Shown here: one piece after another, positions 11,020 through 20,889 of the stretch
Layout: each line of letters starts with the position of its first letter
Numbering within the stretch: the first letter of the stretch is position 1
Origin: Pseudocercospora fijiensis CIRAD86
Lineage: Eukaryota > Ascomycota > Dothideomycetes > Mycosphaerellales > Mycosphaerellaceae
Reading direction: 5' to 3'
DNA length: 64,000 bases
Assembly: GCF_000340215.1 (NCBI RefSeq)
Contig: NW_006921537.1
Span: forward strand, 1,267,011 to 1,331,010
Translations under genes and position numbers: made by a program
The notes under the pieces: generated by a model
Seen by the model: the letters and a program-made list of their open reading frames with translations, nothing else
Databases searched by the model: none
Told to the model about the DNA's origin: nothing

Positions 11020-14000
11020 TATAAAAGAAAGGGTGTTTCTCTATAGCTACTAGTATACATCTACTACTCCTAAGTCCTTACCTTACCGTACGAAACCTTA
11101 AAACATACCGACCGACATTGTATATATACTAGGCGCTATACTAGGAAGGGTAACAACGAGACGATAGTCGAAATAGTCTAGTATACGAGCGAGATTACGA
11201 CAATATCGAGAGGAGGTCGTATACTTACCTTCGAGCCTATCGAGTCTTAGACTACGATTAGGGCTAGATTCATCCTCTCCGAATCCTAGTAGTAGGAATT
11301 TATTATAGAGTACTACTACCTAGTCCTTACCTTTACGGAGTCTAAGTAGAAGGTTATTCGGAGATATAAGAATATCGAGTATTAACCCGGAAATCTTCGA
11401 AAAGGCTAGCTAGGCGTATCTTTAGAAACCCGAGTATATAGAGCAGTTCAATTAATAGGTCTATAAGATATAGTTCCCTTTATACTTACGTTCGAAGGAG
11501 TGTAAACTCCGGAAGTACTCGATACGATAGGGGAGTAAGGAGCGAACGGACACATTCTAGAAGTTCTTTATAGAGGGGGTATTATACCGTTATACGACTT
11601 CTCGACTTAAAGGTTAACTAGTAATTGTCTACAACTTCTATAGTTTAATCTTGAAATACCCGAAACTAGGGGATAGGAACTTATCGCCTACGAACTATCT
11701 CTATTCTAAACAGTATCGGGAATCTTAAGGAGAGAGGAGAGTTAATGTAGATATAGCGTTCTAGAAAGAGGTATATCTTCTAAAATGCCGGCTACAGCTG
11801 CCGGCTATAGCTGCCGGCTATAGATTCCGGCTACCTAAATTAACCGTAGAGATCTAGCTAATTATTATAGGCTACGCTTAAGGAAGCTCTAGGATTAAAG
11901 GCTACCGATTTCTCCCCCGAAGACTTTAAGCAACTAGCAAACGAAATACTAGCTATAAACGGTCTTCCGGAAGACTTCTACGAAAGGGAGTCTATATAGA
12001 AGATATACCTATATCTTATAAACTACCCTCCCCTATTTCTCGGCGCGACAACCTAGCGTATTATATTCGAAAAGAACAAAGAGGCTACGTTAGACGATAT
12101 TCGGGAGATCCTCCGTAATACTCGCCGAGTAGCTATTGCTATCGATAGCTAGTTAAGCCGGACTATAAGAGCCTCCTTCCTCTCGATTATACTATACTTT
12201 ATTAATTCGGATTAGAAACTCTAGGAACTTATAATCGGATTCCCTAAAATTCTAGGTTCCTATACTAGTAAGGATATAGCGAAGCTTGTCTATACGGCAA
12301 TAGATAGGGTTAGCGTAACAACGAAACTAATCTCGATTACTACGGACAACGCTAGTAATAATCGAATATTATATAAGGCGTTATATATACAATTCACTCG
12401 CATATATCTTTAAAATCACTAATTGTATTAATAGGGTCGAGTACGTAGAGGAGATTATAAGGTCTATAATCTAGCTTAATCTTCCGAATATTAAGCTCGC
12501 TACGATTCCGGATACGCACGACAATACGCACGATAATAACGATAAAGAGGAGCCTATTAATAGCCCTAGCCCTATTAAATCGGAGCCGACGTCGTTGCTA
12601 GTTGCATCCCTATAGAAGTTTCCCTACCTCGCTTATATAGTTTAAATCGCGATCCGAGCCCTCTTTAAGACGCTTAAAATTGCACTATTAAACGACGACT
12701 AATAGAAGATCCTAGATAAGGATAAAGCAAAGTCGAAAGTCGAGAAACTTATTATAGCAATAAGACGGGATAAGGTAGAGAGCCTCGCTCTCGTTTTGTA
12801 TAAGGTATAACTTTTGTCCGTAGCCGGCACCTATAGCCGGCAACCTAGTATAGTTCTAACTCTTTTTCTCTAGCTTCGTCGTCTAGCAATATATACGAAC
12901 TCGAGCTTATAGAGATATAACCGATTCGAGGCTATTTAAAAGAACCTAATCGAGCGCCCTAAAACCGATACCTAGAATATCGTATAGAATAAGCGATAGT
13001 AAAAGCGGCCTCCTTAGCGCCTACTCCGTTTTACCTAAGACGTTAAGACCCGGTTCGATTCGACTTTCTATATAGTTACGAGGGGATGTATTTTACGTAC
13101 CGCTCTCGAGATCTATTAGAGTTCTAAGGGTATTAAGTAGCTCGGCCTTACCGCCGCCGAATAGCGCTAAGCAGAGTATCTCGTCGATATTAGTAAGTAT
13201 TACGCGAAGGTTACTACTACGATTAGAAGAACCCGAGGACCGACGATCTACCTTATCTTTACGTACTATAACTAGCTCTTTAATGAGCTCGAGGAAACCG
13301 TAGCTAAGCTAGCTAAGAAGAGCGTTCCCTAGAAAGTAGCTATAACGAAAGCTATAGACACCTCCTATACTAAGTTATATAAATATTATAGTGCTACCTT
13401 TAACTCGTTCGGGGATATCTATAGCGTTACGTACTTACTTAACCCGGTAGAAAAGGATATATACTAGTAGAGGCCGGAATAGAAGGCGGACGAGGTATAG
13501 CCGAAGCATTACTAGACTATTCTAGAAAAGATATTCTACGAGCGTTAGAAAGAAACTAGTCTAAATAAAGCTCCTACAAAGAAAAAGAAGGTTTAGAAGG
13601 CTCCGATATTATACCTGTTTCGTAGGTAGGAAGTAGAGGCAGAAGAGGAAGCAACTACTAAAGTAAATAAAGAAGAGTTCGATCTCTATCGGCGCGCGAG
13701 TAAGTATAAACCCGTAGACTCGGAAAGAGGGCTAATAATCTCTAGATCTTACCGGTCTTCTAGACGAATTCAGAGACGATATTCTCGCTATATAGTAGCG
13801 GTTAGAGCCTAAGTTTCTAACGATAGCGTCGGTCGCTCGGGACGTCCTCGCTATCCCGAGCGTAGGTATAGGCTATAAGAGGTCTTTTAGTATCGCTCGT
13901 TACTAGGGCCGCTTTAATCGAATATACTCGCCTACTACCTTCGAATCTATTATAGTATTCCGATACTATCTCCTCTACTAGAATCGCTAAGGTAGGTTAC
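11020..14000 (+). pseudogene. hAT copy B transposase (BED finger, hAT core, hATC)
   Basis: The most complete transposase. The BED-like finger is at about 11,580-11,730. Intron 1 is 11771-11870 (minisatellite-bearing; splice joins KEV|ATLKEALGLKATDF in frame). The core has VAIAIDS, then LYFINSD, then KLQELIIGFPKILGSYTSKD, then SITTDNASNN at about 12,331-12,363, the hallmark block of fungal hAT transposases. A short frame slip or intron follows before SLAYIFKI. Intron 2 is 13700-13745 (46 bp, GTAAGT...CTCTAG), and its removal restores the frame into the hATC domain (13746-13990: RLEPKFLTIASVARDVLAIP, GRFNRIYSPTTFES). In this family three acidic residues and the C-terminal domain drive cut-and-paste with 8-bp duplication, matching the observed TSDs. 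Confidence 0.88.
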
Positions 14001-14639
14001 TAAAGATTATACTAAAGGAGTTAATCGAGGAATTAGAAAACCTTAAGATCGAAGAAACCTAGGAGCGCGAAGAGAATACGAAATTTAGTCTAAGCGAAAC
14101 CCTAATTAGCGATAACGAAGAGGAGGAGGGCGGAGGTAGAAGGCGATACCGGGTCGAGAAGCGGAAACGTATATAGGCTTAGAGCAGCTTTAAGGAGACG
14201 AAGCGTTTACGTATAGGGTAATATAGCCGGCGTATATAGCCGGTATATATCCGAAATATGTTTCGAATTCCTAGGACCTAAACAGACTAGTTGCTATAGC
14301 AACCGACCCCGCTTACCTACGGACTATTTCTAATTCTCTATTCGCTCTTCCTCTCCTTCTTCCCTTTCCCTATATTCTTAAAGACAAATATACCTTAAGG
14401 ATTCGGCTCTTCGGGCCTTCCTAAGCCGGCTACCTCCCCTTCCTTAAGCTACTATCCTTTATTCGAATCTAACGATAACCTAATAAGGCGGTTTAATAGA
14501 AGACTATTTGTTCTAGAAGGCAAGAAGCATTAATATCTCCTTACGATTATATACTTATTAATTTCTAGATCCTACCGATATACCCTCGTCGCCTAAACGC
14601 GCAGATAAATATCTTTAGAGGCTAAAGGGCAAGGGTAAA

Positions 14640-15195
14640 GTAAGCTAAGTATAGGGAGACCGTAGCGAGAACGAGATATCGGAAGAGTAAGGCTTTCCGT
14701 AGTATATACGAAGGAAGGGGGTTCCTCGGAAAACAGTACCGATAAATAAAAAGGCTATAGATAGATAGGAGAAGGCTAAAAAGAATAGGCGGACGAAGAC
14801 TATCGCGAAGAAAAGTTATCTTTCTATTAAAAGAAAGGGAACAAGATAGGACTCGACGATAAAGAAGCGGCGCTTTAAACTAGGTACTATTGCCCTTCGC
14901 TAGATCCGGCTTTTCTAAAACAAAAGAGGGACCGAGCTTTTAATCCCTAAGACTCCCTTCTAGCGACTCGTCCGAGAAATTATATTAGATTTTCGGTCTA
15001 GTATACGATTTACGGCTAAAGCGATTAGTACTCTTTAGGAAGCTACGGAGGCATTTCTCGTAACCGAGCTTAAGCTTTTAAACCTCCTTACTATCTATAC
15101 GAAGCGGGTTACTCTTTAAAATAAAGATATATAGCTTCTAGCTAAAATTCGGCGTCGGTTTATAGCGGATTAGTTGGAAGTTGTATTTAGTCGTT
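14640..15195 (+). pseudogene. hAT copy B H3-like gene 1 (CenH3-flavoured histone fold)
   Basis: A Lys/Arg-rich tail (RRKGVPRKTVPINKKA, KKNRRTKTIAKKSYLSIKRK) leads into a full H3-type core at 14,862-15,168: RFKLGTIALRQIRLFQ, TELLIPKTPFQRLVREI, DFRSSIRFTAKAISTLQEA, TEAFLV, NLLTIYTKRVTL, NKDIQLLAKIRRRF. Helices and loops align with H3 without gaps except two extra residues before TELL. The forms LLTIY...RVTL and EAFLV are closer to CenH3/CENP-A than to canonical H3, but the longer loop 1 of most CenH3 proteins is absent. There is no intron in the core. The C-terminal end is uncertain because stops may be RIP products. A role in depositing special nucleosomes on the element is inference. Confidence 0.85.
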
Positions 15196-15501
15196 AGATT
15201 AACCTAGGAGGAGGCCTATTTTCGTATCCTTTTACCGGCTATAGGTACCGGCTATATTTCTAATTTTATCTCCGCGCCGTCCCTAAATCTAAGGTACGAA
15301 GTAGAAACCTAGCGCTCTATATTTACCCGGCTATTATAGAGACGAGCTATATTTAGATTAGTTTCTTCGTATATCGCGACCTAGCGGATAGTAAGCGAAA
15401 GGGCGATAGAACGTTTATAATACGTCTCTATTTAGACCTAAAACATAAAGGTCCTAAGGAGCCCTAGTATCCTAACTATAAGGAGATTCTTTAGTATTAG
15501 T

Positions 15502-15779
15502 GAAGGACGGAAACCAAAACCACCACTACCACTAGCAGTAATGGTATAGGCTACCGAGGGTAACATAACCTATAGCAATATAGGCAGCCATGTTTAGTAT
15601 AATAGGATAATAAGACGGTTGCTTAGGCTAATAACCAGAGCCCTGCAACATAGGCATTGTAGAAGTGTAACGTAAACAATGTGCTATACGAGGTTGGTGC
15701 TCTATCTACAATGCAGAAGGAGGCCTCTTATATAGGCTCAAAACTCAGCCTAGGTGTGTATAGGCCGGTTACCAGCCAA
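15502..15779. mobile_element. 278-bp non-RIPped insertion in hAT copy B
   Basis: Copies A and C have an uninterrupted TAGTATTAGTACTTTAATC-type sequence here; copy B has 278 bp inserted, flanked by a 7-bp repeat TATTAGT (15495-15501 and 15780-15786). Inside, CpA and TpG are common (ACCACCACTACCACTAGCAG, CAACATAGGCATTG), unlike everything around it. There is no ORF. No convincing terminal inverted repeats or LTR-like TG...CA ends are visible; a TATATAGGC word lies at about 15,730. It is probably a short non-autonomous element, either younger than the last RIP or too short to be a RIP target. Confidence 0.75.
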
Positions 15780-16750
15780 TATTAGTACTTTAATCCTCTA
15801 TACTACGAGGTAGATAGTAAGCCTACGAGAGAGAAACTTTAACGAGAAATTCTCTATAATACGTAGCGCTATTGTATAGCTATAGATGCGTACTAAGTCC
15901 GGCAACTCGAAGAAGAATTGAGATAGCGTATTAGCGACCGAGGAAGAGATCGATAGTATACTAGTAGAGTCGAGGTCTTATAAGCGAAGTATAAGATAAT
16001 ATAGGCTCTTAGTCGTATAAAGTAACGTACTATATAAATAACTAGGCGTACTACTCTTATTTACTTACGACCTATATCCTAGGATACTCTTCTCGTACTT
16101 TTTATACTCTTTTCTAATACCTTACTTATAAGCGCTCCGCGATAACCGAGTAAATATAAGCTATAGGGTTTCCGCTCGGTACCTTAGCCTCCGAGATAGG
16201 GCGGAGTTAAATTTAGAGCGATAGCCGGCACTCGTAGCCGGTATATAGAGACGGTAGTAGGCCTTTTCCTGCTAAATAACTAGCTTGTTTAGTATAGCCT
16301 ACCTGATATTTCTTATATTTACTAGCAATAGGCCTAGGTTACTTATAAGATTACTATAGCTAGTAAAGGCATTACTAAAGAATATCTATACTATAGTAAG
16401 ATACTATTATTACGCCGGCTATTTATTAAAAGGAGGCTTTCGCCTATTACTATGCTAGCTATATATACCGGCTATATTTCAAAGTCTCCCGTACCTGCCT
16501 TTTTTAGCCGTGCCTGCCTTTTTTAGCCGTACCTGCCTTCTTTCCTTGCTCTAACGTTACTATAATATAGGCTTACGCGAAGCTTACTCTATTGCCTAGC
16601 GATACCGCGACACTACCGCTATATTTAACCTTCGTATCGATACCTATACCTCTACACTCTATATCTACTACCTCCGCAATACCCTCGCTCCGCGTACGCC
16701 TTCGTATACCTTTGTAACGTACTTTTTTCCTTAATTCGACGACTTTTATA

Positions 16751-17408
16751 ATAGCGAGTCTACTTAACTAAGTTACGACGCCTCGTAAGAAGGGACCTAG
16801 TGCTTCTACGGGTCGTAATAAGACCGGAAATAGTAGAACGAGTATAGTATATTAACGTAAAAGGGCTGCTACTACTACCGCTAGCTCCGGTACTAGAAAG
16901 GGCGTCGCGAGTAAGACTCCGCGTAAGACAACGGCGGGCAAGGCTCTACGTAAGACGACAACTAGCGCTTCTACTACTAGTAGCAATCGTACGAAGCGTC
17001 GATAGCGCCTAGGAAGTAAGTCCTATTTATAGCCGGCAGCGTAGCCGGCAGCGTAGCCGGCATTCTTACTGTCTTTTTACTAATCCTTCTTTAGCCGTAG
17101 CCCTCCGTTAGATTCGGCAGTATTAGAAGAGTTCTAAGCTCCTAATCCGTAAAGCTCCTTTCTAACGACTTATTCGCGAAATTGCCTAGGATTATAGAAC
17201 GGACCTTCGCTTCTAAGCCTCCGCGATAGGCGCCCTTTAAGAGGCTATAGAAGCCTACCTAGTTCGTATCTTCGAATATATGTTTCTCTTCTACCTCTTT
17301 TCGGACTATACTAATACTATTTTAGCGGTTAACCTTATAGCTATCTACGCGAAGCGTATAACGATTATAGATAAGGATTTTAAAGCACTCGATTAGATTC
17401 TAAAAGGC
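16751..17408 (+). pseudogene. hAT copy B H3-like gene 2 (spliced histone H3)
   Basis: Exon 1 (16751-17015) begins at ATA, a RIP form of ATG, and encodes a long Ser/Thr/Lys-rich tail. It contains SKTPRKTTAGKALRKTT, which resembles the K9-K18 stretch of the H3 tail (ARKSTGGKAPRK). Intron 1 (17016-17094) has GTAAGT, GCCGGC minisatellite, TACTAAT and TTTAG. Splicing yields RLG-T-VALRQIR, the exact H3 junction. Exon 2 (17095-17277) gives QYQKSSKLLIRKAPFQRLI, REIAQDYRTDLRFQASAI, GALQEAIEAYLVRIFE. Intron 2 (17278-17325, 48 bp, donor ATATGT from GTATGT) is followed by VNLIAIYAKRITI and KDFKALDQI, again in exact register. The frame remains mostly open for another 55-60 codons, a possible C-terminal extension absent from host H3. 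Confidence 0.9.
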
Positions 17409-17834
17409 TAGAATGTCTATATTCGAGACGGTGCTAGGTAGGATAGATATTCTAGTAGAAAGGATGTTCGTAGTATTATCTATAAGCTTTTCTATATACG
17501 AAATGAGCCGCTATTATACGGCGCTATATACCGCGCTCTAAATACTCTCTAAGTATATATATATTGTATAGTATGCTTTATTAGCCGTACGGAATAGAAG
17601 TCTCCTAAAATCCCGTTAGTACTAAGGAGTAAAAAGGCCGGCTACGCTACCGGCTACGCTACCGGCTACGCTGCTAGCTACGCTGCTAGGTTTTTTAAAG
17701 AACTAAAAGAAGATAGACATTCCGGTTGATTTGTATTAGTTTAGATTTTTATAAAAAGAAAACAGGGAAAAATAAGGAAGGTTAAAGAGCCTAATAGTTA
17801 TAGTTATAGGCACTATCCCTGTTTTCTAGAGCAT

Positions 17835-18275
17835 ATTATACACCTGCCTTCGCAACTCTACCTAATACTCCCTCTAAATATCTTTATACTCTACCTACTA
17901 GAAATTCAACTAGGTACCTAGACCTATAGCTGCCTCTATATCTTTTACTATCTTCTATAGGTTGAAGGCCTCTTCTATAGCAGCCTCTACCTCCTTATAC
18001 AATACGAAGTTACTACCTACCCTACCCTTTATATCTCCTAAATAACTAAGAGTTCTAAGGAACGAACTAGTATTCGGCCTTAGTATAGCGAGTAACTAGT
18101 AGAACGTTCTATAGAGCTGCCTTATAGCTCTTTTATATACTATACCGATACCGAGGGAGGAGCTATCCTAGTACTTAATATTGTCGAATAGTTCGGTAGG
18201 AAAGTATATAAACTTCTTAAGGAGGAGGACTTCTAGGGAAATCGATAAGTTCTGCCTAGATCTAGATAAAGACAT
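17835..18275 (-). pseudogene. hAT copy B small opposite-strand ORF
   Basis: Reads opposite to the transposase and H3-like genes, starting at an ATG retained in B and C (18273-18275). About 150 codons, predicted mostly helical: SLSRSRQNLSISLEVLLLKK, then FPTELFDNIKY, then EVEAAIEEAFNLQKIVKDIE. Unrecognised. Near its end lies a 12-bp inverted repeat (AGAAAACAGGGA at about 17,757 and TCCCTGTTTTCT at about 17,816) that could form a hairpin terminator between convergent genes. Confidence 0.5.
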
Positions 18276-18715
18276 TCTACTAAGCAGTTAGGGAATTGAA
18301 CCGTAAACGAAAGGATGAAATTTATACCTAAGGAGTATAGTTTCCGAACTAAACTATAATGCCTTATATATATGTGTGTATGCTTTTGATTAGTTAGTGC
18401 CCTTAGCTGATTGTCTATAGATTTGAGGTTATATAAGTACCTTTATACAACTACGTAGCCTAAGTAGGATTCGAAAATTCTATAAGTACTAAGGACTAAA
18501 AATACCGGCTACGCTACCGGCTACACTGCTAAGTCTTACAAAGGGCTTGCTTAAAGCTACGTATACATTCGTACACTTCTTAAAAACCGATAAATTATAT
18601 AGTTCGAACTAGCTACTTATATAGTTGCTTAGCAAACCAACCTAAACTAAACTAGAGTTTCGGCTTAGCAAACTAAACTAAACTAACCCGAACTACTACG
18701 GGGTCTAAGTGCGGC

Positions 18716-20880
18716 GGCGAGTCGCTATTATTAATAAAATAGTCGGCTATAGCCTTATAGAGTACTCGACCTGTCTGTCAGCCCTCGCCTAATAATACCT
18801 TCGCTAATTCCGTTAACTATTTCTTCTTCGTAGTAAGCGCTATAACCGCCTATATAAACGACTTCCTATCGAAAACGTAGTCTAGATTAACCGCCGCGAT
18901 AACCGCTAGTACGCAATATTTTAGAAATGAAAACCGTCTAATATCGGAGAGCGGATAGTCTAGATTCGGAAGTACTATCGATAGGTTAGCGATAGTCTAA
19001 CGCTACGCCGTACTAAACTTACTACCCGGCGTTCCCTACGATTACGGCCGAGCTATTATATCGAGCGATTCCTAATCGGACTCGTCTACCTTATTAGCCG
19101 GGGGCAACGGTACTAAGCTTGCTATTAGCGTTTCGTTAATACGACTACGACCTAGGAACAATAGTACGTATCGTTATAACAGTTGTCGGCCGGCGTCCGT
19201 TAATACGTAGTATAGCTCTATATCGGATCCGTCCTCGGTAAACATTAGGAAAGGCCGTATATACCTATCCTCGGCGGCATAGCTTAATACCGTCTAAACC
19301 TCGCTAGTGCTTAAGCTACCGTCGGTAGAAATAAGCTATAGCGCCCTACGAAAGATCTATCGGATATTGCCTTCTACCGTAGCGAGAATTATAAATCCTT
19401 CTAGCGTCTACGTTAGGTTAGTACCGTTTTCCTCTAGCCGCGGTTGTTACGGGTCGAGCGCGGCGTTATCTATCTCTCTATAATGCTCGCCGATCTAATC
19501 CGCTATTATATCTTCTTTGCCTACCGAATCCTTTATCGAGTTTTCTATATCCTCTAGCTTAGGTATAGCCGTACGTATCTCGACCGTAGCGCTAGGCGCT
19601 ATATCCTTTCCGTTCGCTATATTCTTAAGCTTAGCCGCGAGCGTAGGAACCTCGATCGAAGGGTCTACGTCTACCTCCTCTCTACTTATTATATCCTTAG
19701 GCCGAGCCGCGATCGTAGGAATCTCAATCGGGGTATCCGAGGCTATATTCTCCCTACTCGTTACGTCCTTAGGCTCTAGCGTAGCTATACGATTCTCGAC
19801 CGTTCCGTCTAATACCGTATCTTCCTTATCCGTTATATTCTCTAGCTCCGGCGCGGCCGTACGACTCTCGACCGTAGTATCTAATACTATATCCGCCTTA
19901 TCCGTTAGGTCCTCTAGCTTAAGCGCGGCTATATAATCCCCGACCGTAGTACCTAATGCTATACCCTTATTGCTTGCCTTACTCTCTAGCTTAGGCGTAG
20001 GCGTTAAGCCGGTAACAAACAAGGACTATTCGGCCGATCCTAGACCGTCTAATAGTAGCGATTCCCCGCGAGGAGCGTTAATCTTACTATTCCCTATCGT
20101 AGTGTCCTAAGGGTCTCGATCCTCGCCTCTACGATATTCCTTAGCTATCGTTCCTTAGAGGAGGTCGAACGTATCGGCCTTATAGTATAGGCGAGACGCG
20201 CGCTATAAATCCGCCTCGAATAATATAACGTTTAGGGGCTTATATCGCGATCGGTACTATAGAAATTTTTACTAAAAAGCTACTACTTTACGTTCTCTAC
20301 GATAGACGCGGTTATCGCGCTCGAGGGCCGTTTCTATTCGTCGTCGGTAATTAATAGAAAGCTCTCTTATTATAAGATACCGGAAAGATCGATACTAAAT
20401 AAGGGATAGCCCGCGTCTATATATAACGGTTGCCTAAGTAACGTAGTTACGATAACGATATAAGGGCACGCCTAGGCGGATTACGACTCTAAAGGAGGAG
20501 TCGCGCCGCGGAGTCGTATCGATTTACGACGAACCGCGAGGGATTGTCCGGCCTCGCCTTTATCGGCGGAGCTAGCAACCTCTAAAAAAGGCTAGCGCGC
20601 TCTAGTCCGCTTTACTACCCTACGGAGAGTACGGGATAGTAGGGCCTTCTCTAGAGAGTAGGCGTTATCGCAGATTTTACGTAGATCGTCCGCGCCTAAT
20701 AAGTCGTCGATATTATACTATATATTATAGGCGCTCCTATACCCCTTCTACTTTACTAGGTATTAGAGAACGGGCTAGCCCCTCCGGACGACGGTCCTTC
20801 GCCTTAGAAAGCGCTCGATTTCGTAAGAATCGCCCTCGTTACTAGAACCTAGACCGTCCTTAGCTACGACAGGCAGGGGC
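18716..20880 (-). pseudogene. L1 accessory coding region, upstream part (with 24-residue repeats)
   Basis: After the integrase the minus strand keeps a coding-like frame. It starts with a still-open 175-codon stretch (19495-20022) made of about seven 24-residue repeats, and then continues (LGRSRINETLIASLVPLPPA, FSFLKYCVLAVIAAVNLDYV, ALTTKKKQLTELAKVLLGEG) to 18,716, where hAT copy B begins. The same frame resumes at 8863. I do not recognise the protein. It is located where some LTR elements carry an env-like or other extra gene; no signal peptide or membrane segment could be confirmed. Confidence 0.5.
19500..20022 (-). repeat. 72-bp tandem repeat array in L1 accessory ORF
   Basis: About seven imperfect 72-bp units encode 24-residue repeats of the form TTVESRTAAPELENITDKED-TVLD (acidic, Lys/Glu-rich, with a conserved TVE and a Leu-Glu-x-Ile core). 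The units differ by more than RIP transitions, so the array is ancient. The ORF stays open because the repeats contain almost no Gln or Trp codons. Confidence 0.8.
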
Positions 20881-20889
20881 TCGTAGTTA

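Larger units (their letters stand above)
8872..18707 (+). mobile_element. hAT copy B: histone-H3-bearing hAT transposon, inserted in L1
   Basis: The termini are identical in type to copy A (TAGACCCCG...CGGGGTCTA), with the exact 8-bp duplication AGTGCGGC at 8864-8871 and 18708-18715. Length is 9,836 bp, or about 9.55 kb without the 278-bp insertion at 15502. It has the same orientation and gene order as copy A. It is the only copy whose transposase is not interrupted by another element and is the best reference for the family. It lies in the accessory coding region of L1, which reads on in the same frame on both sides. Confidence 0.93.

Noticed and set aside
15196..16750. Possible tyrosine-recombinase or DUF3435-like gene between the two H3-like genes
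   Set aside because: A frame with words such as TFIIRLYLDLK and KGPKEP is readable, but other frames are similarly open and I could not see a full set of conserved residues.
8872..18707. Assignment of the ~9.6 kb element to large KDZ-type or Helitron-like elements because of its size
   Set aside because: The 8-bp duplication, TIRs, TTDNASNN and hATC motifs identify hAT; no helicase or Zisupton-type motif was seen.
19517..19936. Plus-strand ORF of 139 codons over the 72-bp tandem repeat
   Set aside because: It is the antisense shadow of the L1 accessory repeat ORF; Ser/Ile/Val-rich composition follows from the complementary strand.
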